From: Davidsoniella eucalypti
Taxonomy: Eukaryota; Ascomycota; Sordariomycetes; Microascales; Ceratocystidaceae
Assembly (NCBI GenBank): GCA_004009845.1
Contig: RMBW01000096.1
Location: 1 to 64,000 of the forward strand
Length of the DNA: 64,000 bases
Direction: 5' to 3'
Positions 34,758-48,124 of the stretch are shown here, piece after piece (the first letter of the stretch is position 1; the number at the start of each line of letters is the position of its first letter). Below the pieces are notes generated by a model, which did no database searches, had not been told where the DNA came from, and saw nothing but the letters and a program-made list of their open reading frames with translations. A program made the position numbers and the translations under genes.

Positions 34758-37279
34758 TTACGACCTTCAGATTTAATATGTGCCCCTCTTCTTCATGACC
34801 TCTTTATTTTCTTTCTTATTCTTTCTTTCTTCGTTATCTGATACCACTTATGTCTTCTTTTATTCTGAACTGGGCCATGAAGAAAAAATACTGCCCAGCA
34901 CCAACGTTCTTCTTTGATTTTAGACGCCTTACTGTTCTTTTTTTTTCGTTCTTTTTTTCATGCCTTTTTGTTTCTTACTAAGGCAATTTAGCCTTCTTTC
35001 TTACTCACTTAGACGCCCTCACTAAATGTGGGCTGGTTCACACCCTTTTCAGGGTCCAATTTTCTAGGCGGATCTTGTTACTCATTGATTCATTGTTTTA
35101 CTCAGCATCATCATTCACATCATCAAGCGCTGTTTTTCACATTTTTTTTCTATTTCCTTTGCTTTATATACTTGTTTGTACACAAGATGATTTCATGGAT
35201 TTTATCTTTTATTTTTTTTAGTCGCATCTTTTAGTTTATGGGTTGGATTGACTTATGTTTTGTTTACTTGTTATTTTGTCTTATGCATTATTTGTCACAC
35301 GAATTTGAAGTTATAGATAATCATCATGGTAGTTTTTTTCTGGGGTTTCTTCTTTTCTTTCTTTTTTTCACATTGTTTTTCTTTTTTTTTTTTTTTTCTA
35401 ATACTACATAATCTATATGATGAATATCTGGACGAGCCCTCTAAAATGCCCGCCAATAGCCATGATTCTTTGTCTTACTTATTACATCCAATATGCAAAT
35501 ATTGAACCAGAGTATCACTGACATGAACTATTGCAGTGAATCTTACGTGAAAGAGAGATATGACGATGTTTCCGATTGGGCTACCCAATGATTCTTTCAT
35601 GTTTTGTTCTTTGGATATCTCGGTTCTTTACCCCGGAAATCACAGTAATTTTTTTTTGGGAACAACACATAACCCAACAAGCGACCCTGAATAAATTGGA
35701 TTTTTCTTTGTCAACCTCTCAACTGCTGTCGTAAATTGCAAAAATCATTGTATTTTATTTTGCTATTTTATTTCACACAGTATGCGTTGGTTGTGCATAT
35801 AGCTTGGCCAACAGAGCGAATGCAGCATGATATACGATATGTTTATATGAATATTCAATTATCTCTTCTTTTTTTTTGTCCTTCTCACCACGACTTTTAT
35901 ATTGGAGAGTCAAAGACTTTGTATCAAAATCCAATTTACTAGAACAAAGGCTCTGTTGGTTCAAAATCATCTTTGTAAAGGGGGTGTAAGCTATAAAAAG
36001 CCACATTTTTTTCAAGAAAAAAAAAACCTACATTTTCCTAGGATTTGCAAGAGTTGTCTTTCTTTTGCTACGTATATTCCCGTACAAATAACATAACAAC
36101 ATCAATACTAGGTAACTCATAATAAGAACTATAGTAGAGCTGATTAGAGCAATAACCCACGTCCCCAACCATCACTAGAATTACAAAGACAAAATCTTAC
36201 TTATATATCAGTATGCCTATATTATATCTCTTGTATTTGAACTCTAGATGTCTAAACCTGACCTGACTAGTTCGAATAAGGCTAAATTAATAGCAAAACA
36301 ATTCACATGACATAATTGAAAAGCTTAGCGTTAATTGTTTCTTTCGTTTCTTGTCGGGTTCCATCAGAGCCTAACCGCATAATCAGTCGACAGTTACAGC
36401 AAAACAAAATCCATACTCTTCTAAATGAGAACTAGGAGAATCCAACAAAGGGCATTTTGTCAGGCCCCGATGGAACGAAAGTATAGAATTTTCTATACTA
36501 AAAATAAAAAATAAAAACTTTAAAAAAAAAGGGTTGCCAACGCATAAACATGACAGTACTAGAGTTCTGTACTAAATCCAAAAAAAAAAAATTGAAAACA
36601 AAGCTTAGCCCTACTTTTTGGCTCTGTTCCTCCTGCTAGCTAATCTAGTCCATCGTGGCTGTATTGGTGCATATCCCCAATCTAGAGAGTAACAACAAAG
36701 TCCATGTCCCAGCTGAGAGTCCAGATTAGGAGTGTATACCGCAAACCCATTGTTTAATATGCTAAATATCAAAGGTCTTCCATCATGACCTCTTAATCTC
36801 TTCCCGCGTCATCGTCATCGTGCTTGTTTGCTCCACAAGTCTATTAGAGTAGATATGCTATTGGCTAGACTACCATTACTAGTTACAACATATATACGAA
36901 CAAGTCTATAGAATGTCTGTTAAGGAGGGTTCATATATGCCCAAGACACACACACCTTTGTTGTGGTATCTGGCAGGTTAAAGTGGCTTGTTGTCGGACA
37001 ATTGCCATGTAGACATGGTAATGACGATGGTGTTGTCCTTCCACTGCATTGTTGGCCGTTGCTGTCAAACTATCTAGAAGATGCTAACACGCCTACATCA
37101 TTGGTTTATGCAACATGGCTTTGATTTGTGCCTGACATGTTTATGCATACGATGGGTGTTTACTTCAACTTCGACAGCTCACACTTAGTTGGAGGACTCC
37201 TACGGAAGGAGAGGCATCCATTTTCCTCATAACAGTAAATGTAGGTGCCATGATAATCGACAGAAAAAGCAATGGAGTA
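34758..37279. other. Convergent 3' region with T-rich tracts
   Basis: About 2.5 kb between the stops of the 33276 gene and the GCP4 gene. From 34800 to 35400 the plus strand is very rich in T, with many TTTCTT runs. From 36200 to 36620 it is AT-rich. I see no gene. Confidence 0.6.
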
Positions 37280-39753
37280 TCAAAACGTGGACTGTTGTGG
37301 ATTATCGTCACCATTGAACCACGTGCCAAAGTCCAGCTTCATAAGCAAATGACTAATACCGCCCACGCGTTGAGGCACATACTCTGTTTCTTCCATTATT
37401 CCACCCTCGCCATCCATGGTAGAGGACGCCGTAGCATCATCCTCGATGTCCGCCATGAAAGACGAGTCTGCTTCCAGGGCCCGTAGCGCAGAGACCACGT
37501 CTTGCGTGGACTGCTTGACCACCTGCTCAACCGTACGGAGATTATCTCGCGTATTCTTTTCCTCCTTGGCTAGATCAACAAACGCATCCACCACGCCAGA
37601 ATCTTCTTCTAGATCCATGGCCGACCAGGTTTCCTGGAGGCTATGTATCAACCCCACTAATTGGTCAACGTTAACCAGGAGATTGTACAGCGGGTCTGTA
37701 AACGAGGACTGCGTCAGGAAAAGAGACTTTGCCAACGCACGCAGATATGCCCGGTGCGCTACAGAGATTGACTGGGGATCCAAGGTGCTGGAGCTGTACT
37801 GAGCTCTGGTGGTGCTTCTACGAGAAGCAGGCCTAGATCCCGAGTGTCGGCTCTCGTTATCAGTTCTCATATGAGCTGCTTTCACTGGGATTTTCTGGAG
37901 CCACGGATCAGTGTCGCCATCATCGTTGTCAATGTTGGTATCGTTGTTGTCATCAGTGCTAGTCTCGGCATTCAGCTCATTGCTACCTAAATGTGACGTG
38001 TGCTTGGGCCCCTCTGAAGACACTAGCCAGCCATGGAAGTGCTCCCAGAGGCCCGCTACTATTTCCGATTGTAAGTATGCTTCCGTCTCAGAGAGAAAGA
38101 AAACTGCTGCACTACATGTGACCCAGATGCTACGCATGGCTAGAGATCGGGCTTGCTGGCGTTGTCTGAGTAGCTGGACCTGTGCTTTGCCGTAGCCAGA
38201 GCTACCTCCTGGAGGACCTGGGGGTGCTGGATGATGACGCCGCAGAGGAGTCGCTATCCAAAGATCGGTGAGTCGTATATGGGCTCGCTTGATGGACAAC
38301 AAGTATGAGTTGATGGCAGAATATATCTGCAGATCTGATGGAGACAAGAACATATCTAGTGGCGACGGGATCTCTGGAATCGTAAGTGCTGTTGGTGTAG
38401 AGAATAGGAGGTTCCGAAATGGAGTGTCTGCAATAGTTGTGCTGGTCGATTTTGAGGAAGCACGTGCTGTTAACTTCAGAGGAGTTAGAGGCTTAGATTT
38501 GGTTAGTTGGAGGCGAAGAAGGCCACGAGCGAGTTCTAGACCATCGTCTTCGTCTGCATGTAGGCCTTGCATCGATCCAAGAGTAGCCCAAACTCTAGCG
38601 AGAACCCGAGTCACTTCACCTTGCTTTACTATCACATTGCCCAAAGCATCACGCTTTTCGTACGCAAGATTGTCGGCTCGCCTCCATCTACTACGGCTCT
38701 TTTCATCGGCCTCTTGTGACAGAGTCATGGCAAACTCGCCTCTGCCAAGAAGGAAGAACTCCCGGAAAAGAGTAAGTGTTGAACACACTTGGTCTAGAGG
38801 TAGTAGCTTTTGTAGAGTGTTCTTGGAAAGTGCTAGTCGTACTGAGTTAATGGTACGACTGAATTGTTCTCTGTTTATTGGATGTGATAGTTGTGAAAGT
38901 TCCTTCAGTTGCGAGGCTAGAAGCTCGCGGCCAGCCGGCCCTGATTCAATGGCAATTCTAACTTTGGGATGGTTCAAGGCACGGCCTACAAAGAGCATTG
39001 ATGATGCTGCCGTGGGCGTTACAAAGCTAGGCAGCAAATCTGGGGCGAGAGCAAATTCCTACGTGCAGTCGTCTCTGGTTAGAAAGCAGCCAGGTGATAG
39101 TGTGATCAGAGCTTACATACCTCTGTGGGTGTCTTCTGGATGAAGAAGTCAGTCACTCCCGACCCGGGAAGTCTTCCATATAATATCCATGCGGCAGCCT
39201 GCTTGAGCCAGGCCATCTCGGCTGCCCGTACGAGACCTATTGCCGCAGTTTCTATATCTTGGTAGCCAGTCTGCATCTCTTTCCGCAGACGATCTATCAA
39301 GCGAGCTCCGGCACACGGCTTGCCTTCGTCCACCCTCAGAATGAACTGCACGATTTCCCAAAGCCACTGTAGCCTCCTGGTCCATTCTGAGAACTCGCCG
39401 ATTACAGCCGTGAGAGGGACTGCCTTGTACGCACCCACGAGAGCAGAGTCGCCGGAGATGATGCTCTGTTCAACCTCCAGGATGCGCTGTTGAAAGGCAC
39501 GCAGATGATCCGTCTCTATGGCCGTGGCAGCAGCCCGACAGATCATCGATGGGTGCGACGACCGGATCTGGCTAGAGTAGCTTTGTAGCTTGGTGTTGAG
39601 CTCGCTGAGCTGTGCGCAGTTGCCAATCAAGTGGCGCTCTGGAGGCGTGAGAGCTAGATTGTCATTGGTGGTAGTGTTTATTGGGTCAAGATTCGGCGCG
39701 TTGAGGAGCGGTGACGGATTGCCCGCCAGGGAAAGAAGAATTTCGTGAAGCAT
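37280..39753 (-). CDS. GCP4: Gamma-tubulin complex component GCP4-type (Spc97/Spc98 family)
   Basis: Two exons on the minus strand, 39753-39121 and 39058-37280, give 803 residues. The intron (62 bases) has a GTATGT donor and ends CGTAG, placed so that QKTPTE joins EFALAPDLLPSFV in phase. The N-terminus MLHEILLSLAGNPSPLL is the typical GCP4 start. GCP grip 1 features follow: LNTKLQSYSSQIRSSHPSM, WTRRLQWLWEIVQFIL, and the WLKQAAAWILYGRL phrase, where family members read WILHG. Later come VGRALNHPKVR, an SPLDMFLSPSDLQIYSAINSYLLSIKRAH grip 2 segment, and near the end LLMKLDFGTWFNG. GCP4 stabilises the gamma-tubulin ring complex for microtubule nucleation at spindle pole bodies and other sites. 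Insertions rich in Ser, Asp and Arg (about residues 540-620) look disordered. The Spc97/98 family is secure; the GCP4 subtype rests mainly on the N-terminus and the ending. Confidence 0.92.
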
Positions 39754-40491
39754 TTGCGACGCTTACGGCGACGGTCACCGTCAGACCTATTGTCCGGGAC
39801 AAGATCGGGCGTTTTGGTTAGCGATTGAAAAGAGATCCCGTATGTACATAGTACAGAGCTTTGTTAGGACCATTTACAGGGCTTGATGGTGGGGGGGGGG
39901 GGGATGGAAAGCCTATAATAACCAAGAGAATCTATTATTCCCTTTGTATTTGTTGACCTACCCAGGCTGAGACTCAAAACTAGACGGTCTACTACTATTT
40001 GCTTTGTGGTCGCGAAGGCACAAAAGAATACTCCCACAAATCTCCAGGCGGCACAGACACATGTATGTCAGCTGCACGAACCAGAGCGCTGTGTTTTTAT
40101 GCGTTTATAGTGGCAGCGTCACATGCAATAGAGGTAGCCAACGGTATTTTGGCGATTTAGCGACCGGTCGGAGCTCAGGATTAGTGTGATGTTGTACTGG
40201 AAAATGTGCTGTTGTGTTATGGTGCATTTGGTGTAGAGAGGGCCTTGGTCTGTTTACTAGGAAGGCTATAGTCTAATCATTGCGCGGCATATTTCATTCG
40301 TCAATAGGCTAATTTGGGATCCACTCTGACATCACGTCTGAAGCTGCCTATTGTTGCGTTAGGGTTGTCCCGAATTCACGTAACCCTGGATCGAGTCCGA
40401 TGGTTGTACATAGCACAGCGTCCGCCATGCTGGCCATTCTTGCATTCTTACTAAATTATATAATTACAAACAGCTACAGCGACTACACGGC
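39754..40491. promoter_or_regulatory. GCP4 upstream region / 3' end of Senescence gene
   Basis: About 740 bases between two minus-strand genes, expected to hold the GCP4 promoter and the 3' end of its upstream neighbour. A run of 13 G lies at 39891-39903, some 140 bases upstream of the GCP4 start. No other gene is seen. Confidence 0.5.
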
Positions 40492-42406
40492 CTACCGCGA
40501 AGACAACTTTCCCTTGGAGTCTACCAACGTCTTCCCCGAAATTACACTGGCATCGTCTCGCATAGTGTCTTGTTTCTCGGGAGCGATCCCCAAGGCGCCA
40601 GCCTCATCGACTACGATGTTGCCGCCGCCCTTGACCTTTCCAACCACCATACCTTTAGCTATGCTCTTGAGGATTGCTCTGCGCGAAACTCCAGTAACGT
40701 CAATGTAAACCAGAGCAACATTCTTGACTCCGGATCCAAAGTTACGCGAGACGTCAGCGGCTTCCTGGCCCCACCGGTGATCCACGACACTCGTGACGGA
40801 CGACGATGTGCTGACCAACAAATTCTTAGTGGCATAATCGAGACCATCTACCATGGTGTTGAAGGCCATCAGAGACTTGTTCAGCATTCCAGGCTTATAT
40901 GTTTCGATGACATTGCCTTGGGCATCGTAGCCTTTTCCCGAGCCATCCTTTTTGCGGCCTATCCCAGCGCCGAAAGTCTGGGCCACTTTGCTGATATGGC
41001 CAACAGTGACTGATGACAACTGAGCAGCCTTGGCTGACATGTCGTTGATTTTGCGAATGTTCTGGTGCGTAGTAGCATCGAAGCTCACGGGCTGAGTGGT
41101 TGGCTCGGTCTTTCGAATATATGAGTCGGCCTGGGTTTGTAGCGTCTGGGATATCAGATTGGAGGTGGTCACTATTATCTGTGACGCCTTCTTTGCCCCG
41201 TCAACCAGAGTGGAGTTTTTGTACGCCGGGTGTATATCGATCTCTCTGTAATCTTCGGACGGTGGTGCCACGCCAATAGAGTAGGCGCCACTCGTGGGAA
41301 GCGAGATCTCGACGGGCTCTAAGCATCAAGAATGTGATGTGTGTTAGTTGGTTGATGAACAAAGAAGATAGCCATGATGTCTCGGTGTGATTTGGTGGCA
41401 TGCATACCTTTGGACCCATGCTTGATTTTTCTATCGTCGACGGTGTATCCCTCGCTCAGCTCGCCAACAACGCTTCCATCCTCCTCGTTGATTAGTACGA
41501 TACGACCGGTATTACCGGAGCTATGGCTTCCAGAGGCATATGCCTGACCGGGGGCGAACTCGGCAGGGTTATAGGCAGGTAAGAACTCTGACGACTTTGA
41601 ACGAATGGTTCCTGGCCGTGAGAAGGCCTCCTTGGCTTTCGCATTGCCTTTTGAGATGTCACGGCTAGTGATAGCACCAGCAGAGATAGTGCCAGAAGCA
41701 GTAGTGCTAGACTTGGTCGTAGTTTTGAGTTGGCGCGAATCGAACGCCACAGCTCGCTTGGGCGGAGGGGCCCGTTCTAGGAACGCTGTACACTGGGCAA
41801 GGATGGTTTCGAATGTATCGATGTCTTCTTGCAACCCCTTTCGCGATCCCGGCGAGGGGAATTCTACGCGCGTAAATGCGCCACTGTCAGGGCCCAGATC
41901 CCATCGTGGAATCAGATAGCTGGTAGGCGGCTGATGGTAAATCTGAGTAGTGGCTGGCAGGGGCAAGTCCAGCTCTGGGGGCAGATGCAAGTGAAGATAA
42001 AAGTCATCTTCTGGCACATTGGATCCAGGCAGATTGGCAAATTGCGATGCAGTTGGCACCATGAGCAACGATAGTGTTTGGGGGCCCGCTGGCGTTAGAC
42101 TCTCTTCATGGCCGTGGGCTAGATGATAGGCCTTGACGCCACTAATGGCATAGAGCAACTTGGGGTCCTGTAGTGACAAAGGGATACGAGGGTCAGCATA
42201 TGCCCGAGAGGGAAGGAGTTATACAGTAATAAATAAATAAAAAGTAGTGACAATATCAGCAGCAGCAGTAATATAATAGCTAACAGTAACAGTTATAGTA
42301 GCGACAACAGCACCGCACGGAATCCAACAGAACTGCGCACATGCAGGTGGACAAGCGACGATCCTGGCCGGGAGTTAAAAGGACGTACGTTATGATTGGC
42401 AGTCAT
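40492..42406 (-). CDS. Senescence/spartin-domain protein
   Basis: Three exons on the minus strand, 42406-42389, 42167-41408 and 41318-40492, give 534 residues. Exon 1 codes only MTANHN before a GTACGT donor; the 221-base intron ends CTACAG and exon 2 opens DPKLLYAISGVKAYHL, matching the usual start of fungal members. Residues to about 255 form an N-terminal region with FYLHLHLPPELDLPLP and GRIVLINEEDGSVVGEL. After intron 2 (GTATGC donor) the C-terminal Senescence domain follows: YSIGVAPPSEDY, ASQIIVTTSNLISQTLQ, AAQLSSVTVGHISKVAQTFGAGIGR, GLDYATKNLLVSTSSSV and SRRAILKSIAKGMVVGKVKGG. The domain occurs in plant drought and senescence proteins and in animal spartin, which act at lipid droplets and endosomal membranes. 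The role here is inferred. Intron 1 holds CAG/CAA-rich low-complexity sequence. Confidence 0.88.
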
Positions 42407-42468
42407 ACTGTATAGTATAACACAGAACAAGAGAGCAGTGGAGAGATACTAGAAGGCAACAGATAAGG

Positions 42469-42489
42469 CAGTGCAGTGCAGTGCAGTAC
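42469..42489. repeat. 5-bp tandem repeat (CAGTG), four units
   Basis: CAGTG occurs in tandem about four times just upstream of the Senescence-domain gene start (plus-strand reading). Confidence 0.8.
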
Positions 42490-43174
42490 AGCACCGTGTA
42501 TCGGAAGTCACAAGACTAAGCTCAGGAACAAGAAGCAAAAGGGCGTAGTGTAGTAGAGCCCCAAGGGTTTACGGAAGCTAAAGATATCGTCGAAAGAAGC
42601 GGCTGGCTTTTGCTTTTCTTTGCTGTAGTGCACTCGAGTGGAAATGGGGGGGGGGCCAACAGGATGCGGGGTTTGGTGCCTGTCCAAGCCAATGTGCGGT
42701 AGAGAGGCCAGTAATGAAGATGCCGGTAACAGATGTGCAGGTAGCTCTTGTAATTGCAAGAGTGAGAAGAAGACTAGCTGATAGGAGTTTGGTAATGAGG
42801 TCCAAAGAGAAGGTTGCAAGCTACGAAGACGGCTAGGAAGATAGACAGCTTTGGGTTTATAAGCAGGGTAGAATCAGGGTCGAAAAGCTTCCTCGTCTCC
42901 TTTTCCCTTGTTTCTTTTACATATGGGCAGTGACAGAAAAACGATCTCCCTCGAGACGTGTTTCGAGGCAGTGCACAGCCAAGTTTCCATAGAGGAGAAG
43001 AGTAGGAAAAGAGGAGAGAGGGTTGGGTTCAGTTCCATGTTTTGAAGCGCTAGCATATTCTCTCTCCATGTCTACATATATGTATTCTACCCAAACCAAC
43101 AAGACCAACTACGAGAGAGCAAATGACATCTTCTACAATCTTGTATAAACTGCGAAAGGGGCGGCTAGAGAGTC

Positions 43175-43307
43175 GGCTTGTGATTGGGCCTAGGCTGTTG
43201 ATGCGACGCCAAGAGCAGGCGCCAGTTTAGCCCAGCTTAACGACTATCAGCGCCTCAGAGGCCTCTGTTCAGCGCTTAAAAGCTAAAGGGCGCCCGTAAT
43301 CACAGCC
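43175..43307. mobile_element. Possible short MITE-like element
   Basis: The left end GGCTTGTGATTGGGC and the reverse complement of the right end, GGCTGTGATTACGGGC, agree apart from two small gaps, giving imperfect terminal inverted repeats around 133 bases. The interior holds GCGCC, TTTAGC and GCTTAAAAGC palindromic words. I see no target-site duplication and no second copy in the window, so the call is tentative. Confidence 0.25.
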
Positions 43308-46300
43308 AACTCCTATTGTCCAAGCTAAATTTGGGGTCAATGACCGCTTTCTATATTATAGCTCCATAAGATTAATGAAGGAAAAAAATTAAAAATTAAA
43401 AACCCTTTTCCGTATGTAGACATCGAACCCTCGTTAAACCCTAATTCGCGACCAAACCCTTTCGACGGACAGTGGCCAAGGGGATCGTTGGCAGGCATAA
43501 TCACGACATTGTTGAGGATCAAGGGACAGCCAAAATTGACAAGCCCTGTAAAGGCCAGCAGAGCAGGGTGCGAAAGCAACAGCAGACAGCCCGCTATTGC
43601 ATTAGCTCAACCTAGAGCATCAGTATGTCCCGTCACATTGGCTCTTGCACTACTACACAACACCAACTACATACATATGTGTAGAATACCACTGTGATTA
43701 CGGCGAAGACACCAAATACTACAGGAAACGCAGAGGATTTCGCGTTGGTTCGTTCTTACGCCGGAATGGCACTACTAAAGGCTGTTCTATAGTAGTGCCT
43801 TTTTTGCCGCTACCAAAGAAACGGCCTGAGGTTAGAGATGACGGCAGCTGTTCTTACCAGAGAATTGAAGAACCATCACACCAAACCCAGCAGGCGCTTT
43901 AAGCAGACACTTAAGAAGCTGAGTCCGTGTACTATGTCTGTAAGTACATACATACAAACCAACAGTTATGCATGCTGCCATTTCACTGGGAAGCTCAGCG
44001 TACGTAATGACAAGGAAGGCCCAAGAGGGACTGTTTTCTTCTGTTTTCTTGACCGTCAATGTGATATGTCGTATCCGGGCTTTTAATATGTCACATGTAC
44101 TACATGTACCGTATCTCCGAAATGAAACACCGAAAAATGCTGCTCTGGGCTGCTACTGCTAGTAATCACATTGCTAGAGCCTGAGAAGGCGAGACCAGTA
44201 ACACGGCCACCTTTACGAGCCATACTCTGTTTTGATGGCTCACGTACGGACTTATACAGACACATCTGTATATACAATATACTGTACTCCTTCGATATCT
44301 CTATCGGGGCGAATTCACGCCATCTTCAAGGCAACTATAGTGAGTATGCCGCCAAATAAAGACGGGAAGCGATTTTGGCGGGGTTTTCCCTCCTTTGTTT
44401 TCTTTCTTGTCAATTTTGTGGCACGAGCTGGGTTGCATGGCCCGTAAAATGCGCCCCAAAGCACAAAAAAGTAAGCGAGTGGTGTTGGCGAGATAAAGTA
44501 TCTGGATAGCAAGCTCCCGTTTCACATGATGTCTGGCAGAACTGGTGAAAGAACGGCTTACAGAATGCAAAATGAGAAACACGGTCGATGGTGCGATCAT
44601 CACATATGAGATGGCTAGTTGATGGCGCTTGGAAAAACAAACAAAACATATCCGTGCTTGGGCACTTGTGAATGTGAAGTACATACAGATATACAGACAT
44701 GAATACAACTATAAACAACAGCACATACTATCATGATTGTGAGCTCGAAGGAACTTTCAAGGTGAACTCTAACGACGAAAGAGGAGATTGGGAGCAAACC
44801 TCGATAGCTGAATGCTGCTAGTGTATGTAAGAATGGGATCATATGTACCGGCGCAAGAAAACCCAGCCCGAGAAAAGGAAACATGTCGAAGAGAGTAGGA
44901 GTGACAAAAAAGGAAAAAAGACCTAAAACTAGCGCACTGTAGTTGCATCTACCTATATAGGCGTATGCACTAGAAGCGAAGTCTTACCTGGCTATTGTTA
45001 TTTGGGCCCAATGGGCAGTTAATGGGTGACGGAATCGAAACATGACAACTGTAAGACACAGAGAGGCCAACCTTCCGCTTATTGCGTTTTATATTGTGAT
45101 GAGAATGACAGTATCTGTACGTAAACTGGCACAAGATCCATTCGAAAGCCATAGGCGTTTGCTCCCGTCTTTCTCTTTATTCTTTTGTTTTTGGCTGTGT
45201 AGCATCAGTTAGTTATCATGGCAAAACACTGAGAGCCAAGGTAAAATGGGTGTGGGATTCTATATATTTTAATTCATGGCCGAAACAATGACTTGTTCCG
45301 GTGAATGCTCTCATTAAATTAAGAAACAAGAAGAAAAACAAAGTCTTGCAGGGTCTTGGGATTTACAATTAGATTTACAGCTTTGGCTGACTAGCAGTCC
45401 TGGCTTCTTGTTTTTTTTTTCCTTTTGGAATAATTTGAAATACTTTTTATTAGTTGTGTCGAGTTTCTTCCTACTACGGGCAGACAAACACGGCAAACCT
45501 TACATGTAAACACAACGAAATAACTAGCTGGATCACAATACGACATTACCCTAAATCCGAATTTGCTACCTAGTCCGGGGCAGGATAGCCACTGCCAAGT
45601 CTAGCTATTACTGATATCCTGTTGAGTATGTAGCCTGTTCGTGTTAGGCTGTATATATATATATAAGTTAGTTATAGATCTTCATAGCTCTATAGCTCCA
45701 TAAGATAAATGAATTAAAAAAAAAAAGTTAGTTATAGGATGACACAAATATCGAAACAATCACGTTGTATATCTGTAGAATTCGTTACTGCAACTCTGAG
45801 TTTACTGATCAAGTCAGTCGGTGGCAGAGCTTCTCGAAGCTGCTCTTATAATTTCTTTTTGTAGACTTGAATGGGACCTCGCTTATGAAGCAGCCTGGTC
45901 CTACTTTCCCGACTTTACGCTTCGTTTTTATTTTTATATTTATTTTTTATTGCAGCTTATGCGGGGTTTATTATTTGAGATACTTGCTATTGCGTAATGC
46001 AAGGGCGCCCGGAATAATTCTGAAGAAGGAGTAGACTTGAAGATGCTGAACATATATATCTTAGGTATGCTAGTTAGCAGCCTTTTATTTACAGTCAAGA
46101 GTACAGATGTAGACCTAAATATAGACCTTTTCTCTTTCTGTCAAGAACAGAGCAAGTACTTATTTAAGAGGTAGAAACTGGGTTGTGCAACACACACTGC
46201 TTGTCACGATATTCACCATTTTGAGTAAGGAGCTAAAGAAACCCGGTTCTTAGATTTGGATGTTTAGCTTTTCTTTGATATCTGCTTACTGTGGTCCAGC

Positions 46301-46585
46301 TACGTATCGTATATACATACTTATTGGCTATTTACGCTGTATAGCACTGTCAGCTGGCTTCGGCCTGGTCTGGGGGCCAGCAAACCTTGCACCCTTGCCT
46401 GTTCCCAGCTAGCCAAGAGGAAACTCCAGGTCAAGGCTTGTCTATTGATATACTGTATGTACATGTAGTTATAACATGTATTTTTTACATAGCTTGTTTG
46501 CTTTTTTGCCATTTCCAACATCTTATTGCTACTTAGCACGGTGGCTCCAAGACCATACAAAAATGCCTGTCATCAACAGACAGCA

Positions 46586-46600
46586 CCCCCCCCCCCCCCC
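46586..46600. repeat. Homopolymer C run (15)
   Basis: Fifteen consecutive C, length uncertain by nature. Confidence 0.85.
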
Positions 46601-48070
46601 TTGGATAACAATGAAGTTCTTTTTTTTTGGTTTGTTTATTTCTACATTTCTACCGTGATGGAGCCAAGGTTGGGTCCGGTGACGTTCGAGCAGTTAGCGA
46701 GCTAAGTGCTCGTAGGAAGGGCAGTGGTTTGCTGCCAGAGTATGGCATCCAATGGGCCGCTATTCAGCATGCAGCTGAGCGCTCTGCTGGCAGTCTCTCA
46801 AGTTTGGCGAGCGAACTGGCGAGTCATCCTTTTATTACGACGATGACGATGATGGCTTTGTTGCTTTATATCTTTTAGGATTCTTTCTATCCTGCCGTGG
46901 CTGCCAGTGTCCCATATCTGGACTGACTCGACTGAGGCTACCTTTTCTTGCAGACTCTGATTTTGGCTAAACCCGAGTTGAATAGCCCACTATCGATGAC
47001 CGAGCCTGGCCATGCAAAAACCCGGCCGTCACTAAAATAGAGCCAAGCTGCAAGCTCCGAACGCTGAGCTGTGTAGAGTCGTAGTAGTTCACGGCCTCGT
47101 AACATTGCAAACTCCCCAGTACGACGACAGTGATCGCTATTTGATCTTTGCAGCAGCCGTCCTGCCCTACCGCAGCTCGGCATCCAGCCTGGGCAGGCAA
47201 GATGGATGCTTCCATGAATAGAGACGGGGCTTGTGGCTGATGGAAGAGTGACCATGCACCAAAACTGGAATTACTCAATCTAGTAGCTGGCTCTATCCGG
47301 GAACTCGAGATTCAACTAACCAGCGAGCTAGCTTTGCCATGTCCATTTTGAAACAAAGCAACATATCTATCCCAAGTCAAAATCCACATTCCACTCATGT
47401 CCAGGTCCATCCATCCCATCCGCCATCATATCGTCGGGCAGCGATTCCTCTAAAATAGGAGACGATTGTCCCGCTGTCGCGCTCTAGCCTAGGCAAGACC
47501 AAGAATTGGTCTGGCTGAATTATTTCAACGACATTGTGACGGGCTCCTCTCTTTGCCTTCTCTCGCTACTATTGACTCTTTTTTATTGTTCTTTATTTTT
47601 AATTTTTATATAACTAAACCTACATCACTACCGCCACCAACCCGGATATATCGTCTATCGTCTAGTCAGGTCGAGACTCTGCTGTTCTGGCCTGCCTTGG
47701 GATTTCTCTGGCTAGCCAATGTTCTGGATCGTCTGTGGCTTTGGTGCACTGTACACGCTCTGAGATATGCAGCTTGCTTTGGTTGATATACCGTAAAACT
47801 ACATCCGTGGCCGTCTGTCTTGCTTGCATCTGCATGCTTTGCTTTGTCGGCTTGGGTTCGGCACAGTCTGATGATCTGCCTTCTCTTTCTTTCCTTGAAC
47901 CTCTTCGATCTATCAGCTCAAACTCCCCACGTTCCACGTGCCGGCTGCACACAACCACTGTGTTCCCTATTCTGTTTTACTACTTGGACTTAGCAACCCG
48001 TTAGGCTTGCTTCCTCCGTAACGGCTTTACGTATGATAGCTAGCAATATCCCGAACAGCACATTCCTACT

Positions 48071-48124
48071 ACACCAACACCAACACCAACACCAACACCA
48101 ACACCAACACCAACACCAACACCA
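48071..48124. repeat. Hexamer array ACACCA, nine perfect units
   Basis: Nine exact copies in 54 bases, about 2.7 kb upstream of the transcription factor start. Perfect copies suggest recent slippage. It is open in all frames and would code Thr-Pro or Cys-Trp repeats, but no gene surrounds it. Confidence 0.95.

Noticed and set aside
43415..43500. GGGTTCGAT word on the minus strand suggesting a tRNA
   Set aside because: The flanking bases do not form a T stem, and no cloverleaf is possible.
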